Shown here in pieces: positions 9,629-18,998 of a stretch of DNA of 64,000 bases (position 1 is its first letter; every line of letters begins with the position of its first letter). Origin of the DNA: Mucilaginibacter limnophilus (GTDB lineage: Bacteria > Bacteroidota > Bacteroidia > Sphingobacteriales > Sphingobacteriaceae); contig NZ_SACK01000004.1 in NCBI RefSeq assembly GCF_004005815.1, forward strand, positions 247,794-311,793, read 5' to 3'. A model generated the notes under the pieces. The model did not search any database. It had not been told where the DNA came from and was given only the letters and a program-made list of their open reading frames with translations. A program made the position numbers and the translations under genes.

Positions 9629-10555
9629 CTATAGGTTTAAAGCAGTGTAGATTAAACCATCACGGGCCGAAACAGGGAATTTGCTTATGCCCAAGGCCTT
9701 TTTCAACTTGGCATTGTTAACCACATAACTCTCGGTAAGCTTTTGCAGGCGATGGCTGTTTAGCGGCAAGTGCAGCTTATCACCAGCGCGGGCGGCAAAC
9801 TTGATAAGTCCCGGCGATATGTGCCATTTAAACGCTTTTATATGCAAAGCCTTCGCCATAATATCAATCATTTGCGTGGTTGACAGCGGCTCGTCATCAG
9901 CAATATTATAGATGCCGCCGGGTATTTTGCTATCGCTCAAAATTGCGTTAAGGGCAAACAGCAGATTTTGTATTGATAATACAGATCGCTTGTTGCTAAA
10001 CGCCGCCAGCGGATAGGGCACACGTTTATTTACCAGCGTGTACAGCAGGTTAAGGTTACCCTTATTTCCCGGCCCGTGTATCATACATGGCCGTATAATA
10101 AAAAGCCGTTTACCCAAAGGCAACGGCATGGCAAGCAATTGTTGTTCGGCAGCCAGTTTTGAGCGGCCGTAGGCAGTTGCGGGTTGGGGCTCATCTGTTT
10201 CCAGTAATTCACCGCTTACACTATCTGCAGCGGCCTTAACTGTACTCAGGTAAATGAAATCGGTAGCCTCTGATCTTAAAAACTCCTTAAAAACCTGCAT
10301 GGTTAAATCGGTATTTACTAAAAAATACTCGGCTTCCAGACTTGTGTTTTTTAGATCATGCGCCTTGCCTGCCAGGTGAATTATCGCATCGAAATTATTT
10401 AATTGCGACAATTGAGAATAAGTTATAGTATCAAACGGCTCAACAACACCTTGAGTACGCCCTACACCAGTAATCTTACAACCTTTACGCATTAAATAGC
10501 CGGTGAGGTTTTTCCCTACAAAACCGCTGTAACCGGTTATTATCACATTTTTCAT
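9629..10555 (-). CDS. NAD-dependent epimerase/dehydratase (WbpV/GalE-like SDR)
   Basis: Extended SDR acting on a nucleotide sugar, 308 residues. The NAD loop is GYSGFVGKNLTGYL at residues 8-21, a conserved AIIHLAGKAHD follows, and the catalytic Y-x3-K is in TAYGRSKLAAEQQL. The start overlaps the stop of the GT2 gene by 4 bp (ATGA type), and the WecA-like transferase follows after 3 bp. This tight pairing with an initiating transferase supports a role in making the first sugar (for example QuiNAc or GalNAc, by analogy with WbpV and Gne). Exact substrate unknown. Confidence 0.9.
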   Translation of the reverse strand: MKNVIITGYSGFVGKNLTGYLMRKGCKITGVGRTQGVVEPFDTITYSQLSQLNNFDAIIHLAGKAHDLKNTSLEAEYFLVNTDLTMQVFKEFLRSEATDFIYLSTVKAAADSVSGELLETDEPQPATAYGRSKLAAEQQLLAMPLPLGKRLFIIRPCMIHGPGNKGNLNLLYTLVNKRVPYPLAAFSNKRSVLSIQNLLFALNAILSDSKIPGGIYNIADDEPLSTTQMIDIMAKALHIKAFKWHISPGLIKFAARAGDKLHLPLNSHRLQKLTESYVVNNAKLKKALGISKFPVSARDGLIYTALNL

Positions 10556-11295
10556 CGTGCGTATTTTATCATCCCGTTTATTACATAGTTCACCATAAGG
10601 TATGACGAATAGAAAATATTAATTTTCTCTACATCACGATATACCTTCCACACATACAACATGGCCTTATACTTATTGCGCGACAATGAGTTTTTACGGA
10701 TACGATACACAGCCAGTGGCTCCTGTATCCCATAGGCATTGCCTATTTTTTTTAATATCGACAGCCACAAGCCATAATCCTGTCGCTTGGGTATATCAGG
10801 CATAAAAAACTTTCCTGTACGCTCAATATCAATAAACGCAGTAAGACATGATATTGGGCAGGTTTTTAGCAAGCTGTTGTAATTCACTCTCGCCGGAACT
10901 ATAAAATCTTCATATAAAGGATTCAGTTCTTCGTCTTTACGCCTGTACGACGAAAAAACAAAGGAATAATCATGCCTTTTCATGTAAATAAGTGATGTGG
11001 AAATAAAGCCGGGCAACCACAGGTCGTCACCATCTAAAAAGGTTAGGTACTTGCCCCGGGCCATTTCAATGCCGCGGTTACGTGATTTTGCCGCGCCCAA
11101 ATTCCGCTCGTTAACCAAGTATTTTATACGGTTGTCTTTTTCAGCCTCAGCTTTTACAAATTCAAGAGTATCGTCGGTAGAAGAATCGTCAACAATAATC
11201 ATTTCCCAGTTTTCGTAGGTTTGACTTTGTACCGAACGTATTGTTTGTTGAATATATGGCGCGCAATTGTATGCAGCAGTAATAATAGAAACCAT
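10552..11295 (-). CDS. Family 2 glycosyltransferase (GT-A fold)
   Basis: Cytoplasmic glycosyltransferase adding a sugar to the lipid-linked repeat unit. The start at 11293-11295 gives MVSIITAAYNCAPYIQQTIR, the usual GT2 N-terminus; an upstream in-frame ATG at 11335-11337 adds 14 residues that do not fit the family. The nucleotide-binding part (WEMIIVDDSSTDDTLEFV) and the DxD-type motif FLDGDDLWLPG are visible, and the fold ends at about residue 247. It is the only GT2 in this locus, which is few for a multi-sugar repeat; more transferases may be elsewhere. Confidence 0.92.
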   Translation of the reverse strand: MVSIITAAYNCAPYIQQTIRSVQSQTYENWEMIIVDDSSTDDTLEFVKAEAEKDNRIKYLVNERNLGAAKSRNRGIEMARGKYLTFLDGDDLWLPGFISTSLIYMKRHDYSFVFSSYRRKDEELNPLYEDFIVPARVNYNSLLKTCPISCLTAFIDIERTGKFFMPDIPKRQDYGLWLSILKKIGNAYGIQEPLAVYRIRKNSLSRNKYKAMLYVWKVYRDVEKINIFYSSYLMVNYVINGMIKYAR

Positions 11296-11362
11296 GTCGC
11301 TGCAAATATTTGCATTGAAAATGAAAACACTATGCATTTAACATCAACGCTATGTTAAAGTG

Positions 11363-12490
11363 CTATTCTACTACTATTTTAGGGTCGGCTTCGGCTTGCT
11401 GTCTTAATCGCTTCAATTCGTAAGCCGCTGTACGTCTTTGTATAACCGGATTTTTAAACAATACGTACATGCCAAAGTTACGCACCGGGTAGCGCAGGGC
11501 TACCTCTTTGTTTTCTATCCATACCGGGTTAAGCACATAAATTGCCCCGTTAATAGTATCAGTTGATGGCCGCCCTATGATACCGAAACCTACACCCGAT
11601 TCTTCATCCCTCGCGTTAGTTATCCTTATGGCTGTTTTGCCCACGGTACGCTTAAGCAAATGCTGCAACGACACCACGATACCATACTTACGATTGTTCA
11701 TGGTAGTTAAATTAGTCAAGGTGATGTTGTCAATTACATCGGTAGTATGATTGGGTTCAATGTCGATACCGCTCATGGGCATTTGCCCATTTGAATTAGC
11801 TACTATACCCCCTGTAACTGTAACACCGTTACCTGCCGTAATCGACATGCCGTTGCGGCGGTTATCGTCAAGCAGTGGGTCGGTAATGGTTATGCCCTGC
11901 GCGGGTATTTTATTTATTTGGCCTACGTAAATACCATCGCCCCAACATTTATATATGTGCGGACTAACAATATTTACATTTTTTGATGCCCGCACAGCTA
12001 TCCCCATTCCCCACTGGCCGGCAGCACCAAGGTGCGTGTATTTATCGCCATAAATAACCGGGCGGTATATCTCTACATTCTGTACCTGGTGCACACGTAA
12101 TATTTCGTAAGTTTCAAGATTGCTCGGCTTTAGCAACAATGTCGACAGGCTATCAAAAAGAATGGTTTGTCCGTTATTTACGGTTAAACCGCTATCATTC
12201 ACCATCACTGGAAAATTGGGCATAAGCACTACGTCGTGAGCGTTAAAAGCTAATTGCATGTAGCGTGTATAATCAACAGTACCATCAGTTTTATAACCTT
12301 GCGGCAGGGCTCTTGTGGCATCGTAGGCTTGTTGCTTCAGGTTTTTAAAGCGGGTTTGCACTGCAGCACTTTCTTTTATTTGGAGAAATTGTGAAGGTAT
12401 GGGTTTGTAAAAAAATCCATTTTGCGCACACGCGTTCAGCGATGCCAATACGTACAGTGTTAAAATAAACAGCTTAACTTTCATGGTCAA
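11363..12490 (-). CDS. Secreted right-handed parallel beta-helix protein (pectate-lyase-like)
   Basis: 375 residues. A signal peptide ends in LASLNACAQNG; the LNAC could be a weak lipobox, so a lipoprotein is possible. The middle (about 90-330) shows short beta-helix coils with N and G ladders: MVNDSGLTVNNGQTILFDS, KNVNIVSPHIYKCWGDGIYV, GITITDPLLDDNRRNGMSI and NITLTNLTTMNNRKYGIVV. This is the pectin-lyase-like fold used by polysaccharide lyases, hydrolases and C5-epimerases. It overlaps the polymerase gene by 17 bp (11 bp if it starts at the second Met), so it is translationally coupled with it. It probably trims or modifies the exported polysaccharide; no catalytic residues can be assigned. 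Confidence 0.85.
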   Translation of the reverse strand: MTMKVKLFILTLYVLASLNACAQNGFFYKPIPSQFLQIKESAAVQTRFKNLKQQAYDATRALPQGYKTDGTVDYTRYMQLAFNAHDVVLMPNFPVMVNDSGLTVNNGQTILFDSLSTLLLKPSNLETYEILRVHQVQNVEIYRPVIYGDKYTHLGAAGQWGMGIAVRASKNVNIVSPHIYKCWGDGIYVGQINKIPAQGITITDPLLDDNRRNGMSITAGNGVTVTGGIVANSNGQMPMSGIDIEPNHTTDVIDNITLTNLTTMNNRKYGIVVSLQHLLKRTVGKTAIRITNARDEESGVGFGIIGRPSTDTINGAIYVLNPVWIENKEVALRYPVRNFGMYVLFKNPVIQRRTAAYELKRLRQQAEADPKIVVE

Positions 12491-13955
12491 TTTCCTTATT
12501 GGCTGCGGGCCGCATTATAAATTTTGCCGATACCATCCACAGCATCACAATCACCATCAGCATGCGTTTCATAAAAAAGAAAATAGCATTATCCAAATCG
12601 GCATTAAAGAGGAAAATAACGAACAATATCCATAGCGGCACTATGAAATTGCGTACGTCGCCGGGCGTGAGCGAATACACCCACTTATCAAGCTTAGCCA
12701 TAAAAAACGCCAGCGGTAAAAAAACCAGGAAGGCCGTGTAATAACCAAAGTTCAAAATATACTCGCCAAGCAAACCAAAAATACGGGTGGTGTAAAAACC
12801 CATTACTTCGCCGTTATAATTGTACATCAACTCGGTTGCGGCTGTTTTTTTGGTGGTGACAGATTCCTTATCAATAATAAACGACGGGAAGAAATGCACA
12901 AATCCGCCGGGATAAGTAGCACCCATTTTGGGCTGATAGTTTGAATTTTCGTAGCGGTAAACCAGGTAGGGTTGTATATCGCCGCGGGCAAAATCGGTAA
13001 GCAGCATTTCGAAAATATCAAAATTATACTTCTCTTCCGATTCGTCCAATGTTCCCTGCGTGTAAGCCGACACCGCTTCGGAGCCGCCCTGCTTGTAAAA
13101 CTTGTATACATACATGAAGCCCACCAGTAACATTGTGCCAATAACCATTTCGCGCACTTTGAACTTACGGATGAAGTAATGCATAATCATACAGGCATGC
13201 AGTATAGTAAGCACCGTATTGCTGCGGCTGCCGCGTAATCCGCCGAAAAATATACAGGCAGCGAACAGTATGACAAGAAATATGGCAATGGCACTGCCCT
13301 TTTGCAAGGCGGCGTTACGCATAGCATTCACATAAAACAGGAAGATAAGTGCTATAGGGAAAAACTCGGATATGATAAACAATATCCCGAAACCAGCGAA
13401 GCCCTGGTCTTCGCCACGGGCTTCATAAGTAGATATAAAGCCGGATATACCCCCAAGCCTGCTGTAGATAAACATCTGGAACAAGAAACTTATCAGGCAA
13501 AGCAGGTAAACATAGTTAAGCTTGGTACTGCTAAGCAGAAGGTACACTTTTTTACCCGGTTTGCTGGTTGAATAGAAGTACCTGTACGCTAAAATAAAAA
13601 TCACTAACCCAACAGCATTTAATATACCGATGATGAATACATAAGGTTCCCAGTGCTGGGGTAGCATTAACGAGGCGTTGAATATAAGCCAGAAATTAAG
13701 CGCGAAATGCAGCAGCGGCGCAAAGTAGCAACCAAACCAAATGGTGCAATAAAAGTAAAACACCATGGGCAGTCGTAACCCGTTTTGTTTTGTAATGTGC
13801 AAAAGATAAAGCAACTGGTAAACCGACATCACCCCGCTTACCGAAACCGGCAGCAGGTACCAGTCGAACGGAATATTCAGCACCATCAGCATAAACAGGT
13901 TTATAACCGCCATTACCGATAGTGCAATTGTTAACCTGTTTACCGGGGTATTCAT
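12474..13955 (-). CDS. Wzy-like oligosaccharide repeat-unit polymerase
   Basis: 493-residue integral membrane protein with about twelve hydrophobic segments (such as LMVLNIPFDWYLLPVSVSGV and VGFMYVYKFYKQGG) and a long polar loop at about 305-390 carrying a run of conserved-looking residues (GATYPGGFVHFFPSFI). The topology, the position one base after the flippase gene, and the pattern RGSRSNT in a cytosolic or periplasmic loop fit the O-antigen polymerase/oligosaccharide repeat-unit polymerase family. It would join repeat units on the periplasmic side of the inner membrane. Sequence conservation in Wzy is low, so the call rests mainly on topology and context. Confidence 0.82.
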   Translation of the reverse strand: MNTPVNRLTIALSVMAVINLFMLMVLNIPFDWYLLPVSVSGVMSVYQLLYLLHITKQNGLRLPMVFYFYCTIWFGCYFAPLLHFALNFWLIFNASLMLPQHWEPYVFIIGILNAVGLVIFILAYRYFYSTSKPGKKVYLLLSSTKLNYVYLLCLISFLFQMFIYSRLGGISGFISTYEARGEDQGFAGFGILFIISEFFPIALIFLFYVNAMRNAALQKGSAIAIFLVILFAACIFFGGLRGSRSNTVLTILHACMIMHYFIRKFKVREMVIGTMLLVGFMYVYKFYKQGGSEAVSAYTQGTLDESEEKYNFDIFEMLLTDFARGDIQPYLVYRYENSNYQPKMGATYPGGFVHFFPSFIIDKESVTTKKTAATELMYNYNGEVMGFYTTRIFGLLGEYILNFGYYTAFLVFLPLAFFMAKLDKWVYSLTPGDVRNFIVPLWILFVIFLFNADLDNAIFFFMKRMLMVIVMLWMVSAKFIMRPAANKEIDHES

Positions 13956-13956
13956 A

Positions 13957-15231
13957 TTATAGGCTTAGGGTTAAGTCTAACTTTTCAACAGGTTTTTTAG
14001 CCGCCGCCATGGCAGCTTTTATTTTTATATAGAAAGGAATAAACAGCAGCACACAGGTGCATAGGTTAACCACCAGAAATACCAGCGCGGCGCCGTTTAA
14101 GCCGTAAACAGGAATAAGCAAATAGCTTAACATTAGCGACAGCGCCGACACAGCGCCATACACCGGCAATTGTATGCGGAACATTTTCATGGCATTAATG
14201 CCATTGTTGAGCACGAAAGCCATAAACGAGAAAAACGACCCGGCGAAGATTAACGACAGTAAGCCCTGCCTGCCTGCAAAATCGGCATTAAATATCAGTG
14301 GGTACAACCAGTTGCTGATGGGCACCAATATAAACTGCATCAGGCCAAGCGTACCTATCACCAGCGCGTCTTTTTTTAATACTGCTAGAAAGCCTTTATA
14401 ATTATGCCCGTCGAAATGCGCGGCCAAGCGCGGCAGGCTGTTTTGCACAACCGACTGTACAAATATCCGCCCAAACACTACCAATGCCAGGTAACCCGAT
14501 ATAATGCCGACCTCGAAATTGCTGCGGAATTTTTCGAGAATGAAGCGCGGTATGCCCGGCAGCATGTAAACCAACAATAACGATAATCCTGTAAGCAAGG
14601 CGGTAGCCACTACTTTTTTTATCCGCTTATCAGCAAAGTTTACACATATCGGAAAATTCAACCCTTTAAGCAAACGAACGTCAATAGCCAGACTACACAG
14701 GTAGGCCAGCGGTAATGATATCAGCGCGAGTTGATACGATGCAAGAAATTTAAACAGCACTATGTTAAGCGCAATGGCCAGTACCGAGCGGAATATCAGC
14801 ATTTTGCTGTACACTTCAATTTGGCGGCGTTTGTGAAACTCGGCATGTATCATATCGCTCAGCATCTCAAAGGTTTTAAACAGCCCGCCGAACAGGAATA
14901 CGGTGAAAATATCTTTGTAAAACAACGCGCCTATAAGTAATGTCGTCAATAAAAAAGCGCCGGCGCTTAGCAAGCGTATGCTGAAAAATAGGTTGAAGCC
15001 GTAGCTGTCCCTTTGGTCGGCAACGTGTATGTTTCTTATTTGTAATGAAAAGAAAGCATACAGCGGCAATATCCACGCCATGGCAAGCGAATAATTACCC
15101 ATGGGCAAGGTGCCGTAAAGTTTGGTAAGCAACATCAGCACTATCCACTGGCTGGCAGCGCTGGCCATGTTGCCTAAAAACGAGAAGGCATAGCTTTTAG
15201 CATCGGGTTTATTTAAAAGCCGTTTCAGCAT
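13957..15231 (-). CDS. Wzx-type polysaccharide flippase
   Basis: 424-residue membrane protein of the MOP/polysaccharide biosynthesis family with about twelve spans. It begins with a cytosolic stretch and then SFLGNMASAASQWIVLMLLT, the normal first helix in Wzx, and has the family features of Gly/Pro-rich helix ends and a charged interior (EKFRSNFEVGIISGYLAL). It moves the lipid-linked repeat unit across the inner membrane. It starts 11 bp after the nucleotide-sugar dehydrogenase and ends one base before the polymerase gene. Confidence 0.9.
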   Translation of the reverse strand: MLKRLLNKPDAKSYAFSFLGNMASAASQWIVLMLLTKLYGTLPMGNYSLAMAWILPLYAFFSLQIRNIHVADQRDSYGFNLFFSIRLLSAGAFLLTTLLIGALFYKDIFTVFLFGGLFKTFEMLSDMIHAEFHKRRQIEVYSKMLIFRSVLAIALNIVLFKFLASYQLALISLPLAYLCSLAIDVRLLKGLNFPICVNFADKRIKKVVATALLTGLSLLLVYMLPGIPRFILEKFRSNFEVGIISGYLALVVFGRIFVQSVVQNSLPRLAAHFDGHNYKGFLAVLKKDALVIGTLGLMQFILVPISNWLYPLIFNADFAGRQGLLSLIFAGSFFSFMAFVLNNGINAMKMFRIQLPVYGAVSALSLMLSYLLIPVYGLNGAALVFLVVNLCTCVLLFIPFYIKIKAAMAAAKKPVEKLDLTLSL

Positions 15232-15242
15232 AATTGGCTACG

Positions 15243-16541
15243 TTACAGCCTTGCGTCGGCAACACCTTTCGGCAGTACCGATTTTACATCATAAATAACC
15301 TTATGGCTGTTGCAAAGCGTATTTACATCAAGGGTTCTAAAAGCATCATGAGCAACGGCAAGCACCAATGTATCAAAGCGTTTACCGTCTTCAAGCGCGT
15401 TCACGCATTTAATACCATACTCATGTTCAACCTCGGCGCAATTGGCCAGCGGGTCGTACACCAGCACATCGGCATGGTACTCTTTCAGCGTGTTCACAAT
15501 ATCAATAACCCGGGTATTGCGCACATCGGGGCAGTTCTCTTTAAAGGTGATACCCATCACCAATATCTGCGCGTTTTTTACGGGAATATCTTTTTTCACC
15601 ATCAGCTTTACTACTTCGTGGGCTATGTATTCGCCCATGCCATCGTTAAGTTTACGGCCGGCAAGTATTATTTCGGGGTGATAGCCCATTTCCTGCGCCT
15701 TTTGCGCCAAATAATATGGATCTACGCCTATGCAATGCCCGCCCACTAAGCCTGGACTAAACTTCAAAAAGTTCCATTTGGTACCGGCGGCGTCAAGCAC
15801 GTCACGGGTATCGATATCAAGTTTGGTGAATATTTTCGAAAGCTCATTTACAAAAGCGATGTTGATATCACGCTGAGAATTTTCGATGATCTTGGCTGCC
15901 TCGGCCACTCTTATCGACGGTGCTTTATGGGTACCCGCTATAACTATTGAGTTGTACAGTTCATCAACCAAATCGGCCACTTCGGGTGTTGAGCCTGATG
16001 TTACCTTTTTAATATGTATAAGCGTGTGCTCTTTGTCGCCCGGATTTATTCTTTCGGGCGAGTAGCCCACAAAAAAGTCCTCGTTATATTTCATGCCCGA
16101 TACCTGCTCAATTACGGGTACGCATTCGTCCTCAGTAACGCCCGGATAAACGGTTGACTCATATATCACAATATCGCCATCTTTAATAACCGTACCTACC
16201 GTTTTGCTGGCTTTGTACAGTGGTTTAAGGTCGGGACGGTTATACTTATCAACGGGTGTAGGTACGGTAACAATGTATATGTTGGACTGGCTTATATCGT
16301 CGTAACTATTGCTAACAGTAAGGCCCTTTTCGTTGCTTACTTTTAATACCGCTGCAAGATCTTCATCGTTAACCTCTTTTGTCCTGTCGTAACCTGCGGT
16401 AAGCTCGGCAATACGGCCTACATTGATGTCAAAACCGGTTACTTTATATTGTTTGGCAAACTCTACTGCCAGCGGTAAACCAACATAACCTAGACCAATT
16501 ACTGTGATATGCGCATTAGCTAAACTGAAATCAGGTGTCAT
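15243..16541 (-). CDS. UDP-N-acetyl-hexosamine (VipA/TviB/WbpO-like) 6-dehydrogenase
   Basis: Oxidises C6 of a UDP-sugar to a uronic acid with two NAD+, giving an acidic sugar for the polysaccharide. 432 residues. The N-terminal NAD domain starts VIGLGYVGLPLAVEFAKQY, the middle has ESTVYPGVTEDECVPVIE and GYSPERINPGDKEH, and the catalytic Cys (about 270) is in GGHCIGVDPYYLAQKAQEMG. The form of that motif and the ENSQRDINIAFVNEL helix match the TviB/WbpO/WbpA group more than UDP-glucose dehydrogenase. An N-acetyl-galactosaminuronate or similar product is likely, substrate not certain. Confidence 0.92.
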   Translation of the reverse strand: MTPDFSLANAHITVIGLGYVGLPLAVEFAKQYKVTGFDINVGRIAELTAGYDRTKEVNDEDLAAVLKVSNEKGLTVSNSYDDISQSNIYIVTVPTPVDKYNRPDLKPLYKASKTVGTVIKDGDIVIYESTVYPGVTEDECVPVIEQVSGMKYNEDFFVGYSPERINPGDKEHTLIHIKKVTSGSTPEVADLVDELYNSIVIAGTHKAPSIRVAEAAKIIENSQRDINIAFVNELSKIFTKLDIDTRDVLDAAGTKWNFLKFSPGLVGGHCIGVDPYYLAQKAQEMGYHPEIILAGRKLNDGMGEYIAHEVVKLMVKKDIPVKNAQILVMGITFKENCPDVRNTRVIDIVNTLKEYHADVLVYDPLANCAEVEHEYGIKCVNALEDGKRFDTLVLAVAHDAFRTLDVNTLCNSHKVIYDVKSVLPKGVADARL

Positions 16542-16622
16542 AAGGTGATTGTATTTTTCAATAAAGTAACCGTTTGGATATGTTATTTACATGAATACAG
16601 TTTTAACTTATCATTCAAAATA

Positions 16623-18986
16623 TTAAATATTTTTCTTAAATAACCTTTTCAACCACGAGCGTTCCGGTTCATCACTGACATAGCCGTAACTATAACCATA
16701 ATTATATCCGTACCCATACTGGTTTATGTTTTCCTGATGCCCGTCGTTTAATACCAGCATCAGGTTTTTAAGCGTGTTCTTTTCATAAATCTCCTTTATT
16801 AAACCGGTTTGTTTTTTAAAGGTGTAATTATATCTAATGAGGTACAGTGTGCGGTCGCTAAACTCCGAAAGGTTGAAAGCATCGGCGATAAGCCCAACTG
16901 GCGGGGAGTCAATGATGATGTAATCAAAACGCTCGCGCAACAAACCAAATAATTCCTGGTTTTTTTCGCTCAAAATCAGTTCAGAGGGATTTGGTGGCGT
17001 AGCGCCAGCGCCCATCACAAACAGGCTATCGAAACCGGGTACTTTCATTATCAACTCGTCGATATTGGTTACGCCCGACACCAGGTAATTGGTAATACCC
17101 GTATTAGCCGATAACGTTAAGCCCGATAACAGCATCGGCTTACGTAAATCAAACTCAAGCATTATCACTTTTTTACCCGCAAGCGCCATGGTAGCACCCA
17201 TGTTTACGCAAAAAAAAGTTTTCCCTTCACCGCTCATGGTTGAAGTCACCAAAAACACCTTATTCTTATCGGCTGCTGCCGAAAGCTGCAGTTTGCTGCG
17301 CAGTAAGCGGAAAAGTTCGGCCAGCACAGTGCGGCTGCCCTCTTTAACCACCAATGTCTCCTTTAGGGTGGTGTGTACTATTTCGCCTAACACCGGTGCG
17401 CCCACATGCTTAACATCATCAATGGTTGATATCTTGTTTTTCAATATCTTTTTAAGTGATATCACTATCACAGGAATAATGAACGCCACAACGCAGGCCA
17501 GCATCAATAACAGCGGTTTACGCGGCTTCACCGGGGTATCGTTAACATCGGCCTTATCAATAATATTTAGGTTTGACACTGCCGCCGCCTTGGCCAAGCT
17601 AGCTTCCTCACGCTTTTGCAGCAGGTATTGGTAAAGGCTTTCCTTAATATTTTGCTGACGCTTAATCTCCAATAACTGACGCTCAACTTGCGGTACGTGC
17701 TGTTTGAGCGACTCAAATTTTGTGTTTTTACTCCTTAATGCATTACGCGCTATGGTTAAACCTTGTTGTATATTCGTTATATTTTCCAAGATGTTCTGGC
17801 GTAAGGCAACCAACTGCTCGGTAAGGTTAATCACAACGGGGTTGCTCTCAAAGTTAGATTTTAGCGCACGTTTACGCTGCAGTTGTAACTGGTTGAAATT
17901 GCTTATCAGCTGGGCTAGGGTAACATCCTGTATGCTAAGCGAACTCGGCACCAAGTTATCTTGATTTTTGGCACTGCTAATGTATTGCTTTATAGCGCTT
18001 AGTATATTTATTTGTATCTCATACTCGCTTAGTTTTTTATCATAGTCGCCGGTATTTTGAAGGTATTGCTGAGATTCGGAACTGATGTCAGTAATGTCGT
18101 TTTGCCTTTTGTAGTTTTCTACGTCCTTTTCAACTCCGGACAGCTCTTTTACCAGGTACACGAGCCTATCGTCAATAAAACTTATGGTTTTTGAGGCTAT
18201 TTCGTTTTTATTTTCTATGGCTTCGAGGCTGTAAAGCTCAATCAGTTCGTTTAAAACATCGATACCTTTTTGGGGGATGTTACTAACAATGGACAGCTTA
18301 AGTACATTGCCTTTTTTATTTACCGGCGTAATGGTAAGATCGCCCAGATATGCCGCGGCTGTTTTTTTTACGCTGTTAAATTCGATATTAATATCGGTAT
18401 TTAATGACAATGCCAGCTGCTGCGTTGATGTTATAAAAAAGGTACCCCATGGCAGCACAACCTGTTGGCCAAACTGGTAAACAGCTTTATGGGGCCCGTC
18501 GCTAAGCGTGTATTCTTTTGCCGAGAGCGGTTTTATAGTGACCTTTTTACCAGCTTCAAGCGAATCGAAACGTATAATACTTACCTTAACCGGAGATGTA
18601 GGGCCGTACACTTCCGAATCTCTTATTTTACCTTTTTTTTGATAAGTAACCTGCAGGTTAAGCTTGCGTATTACGTGTTGCATCAGGGTTTTTCCCTTCA
18701 ATATTTCAATCTCGTCGTCAATATTTTTTGAGGTATTAAATAGTTCAAGATCGCTGAAAACATTACCGGTTTGCAGCAAATCCGCCCCGTTGTTGTCGTC
18801 GGTTATTACCATGGCGCTTTCAACCATGTATTCGGTTGTGGCATATCTCAGGTAAATAAATGCGGTGGTTAAGCAAAGTACCAGTGACAGCAAAAACCAG
18901 CCCCAGTTACGCCAGTACTGCATAAGTGTGTCTTTTATGTTGACAGGCTCAAGCGGTTGCAACTGGAAAGGGTTGGGTTGCGACAT
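16623..18986 (-). CDS. Wzc-type polysaccharide co-polymerase and BY-kinase
   Basis: 787-residue inner-membrane protein that controls chain length and export with Wza. Two membrane spans (about 31-49 and near 495-512) enclose a Wzz domain with a long coiled coil (270-480), and a cytoplasmic tyrosine kinase follows: Walker A MSGEGKTFFCVN (about 585), Walker A' MLEFDLRKP, Walker B DYIIIDSPPVG. The C-terminus has a tyrosine cluster YGYGYNYGYSYGY, the autophosphorylation site expected for BY-kinases, and ends with a basic tail. It begins 12 bp after wza, and 81 bp separate it from the dehydrogenase gene. No separate phosphatase (Wzb) gene was found in the window. Confidence 0.96.
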   Translation of the reverse strand: MSQPNPFQLQPLEPVNIKDTLMQYWRNWGWFLLSLVLCLTTAFIYLRYATTEYMVESAMVITDDNNGADLLQTGNVFSDLELFNTSKNIDDEIEILKGKTLMQHVIRKLNLQVTYQKKGKIRDSEVYGPTSPVKVSIIRFDSLEAGKKVTIKPLSAKEYTLSDGPHKAVYQFGQQVVLPWGTFFITSTQQLALSLNTDINIEFNSVKKTAAAYLGDLTITPVNKKGNVLKLSIVSNIPQKGIDVLNELIELYSLEAIENKNEIASKTISFIDDRLVYLVKELSGVEKDVENYKRQNDITDISSESQQYLQNTGDYDKKLSEYEIQINILSAIKQYISSAKNQDNLVPSSLSIQDVTLAQLISNFNQLQLQRKRALKSNFESNPVVINLTEQLVALRQNILENITNIQQGLTIARNALRSKNTKFESLKQHVPQVERQLLEIKRQQNIKESLYQYLLQKREEASLAKAAAVSNLNIIDKADVNDTPVKPRKPLLLMLACVVAFIIPVIVISLKKILKNKISTIDDVKHVGAPVLGEIVHTTLKETLVVKEGSRTVLAELFRLLRSKLQLSAAADKNKVFLVTSTMSGEGKTFFCVNMGATMALAGKKVIMLEFDLRKPMLLSGLTLSANTGITNYLVSGVTNIDELIMKVPGFDSLFVMGAGATPPNPSELILSEKNQELFGLLRERFDYIIIDSPPVGLIADAFNLSEFSDRTLYLIRYNYTFKKQTGLIKEIYEKNTLKNLMLVLNDGHQENINQYGYGYNYGYSYGYVSDEPERSWLKRLFKKNI

Positions 18987-18998
18987 ATGTTATCTGGA

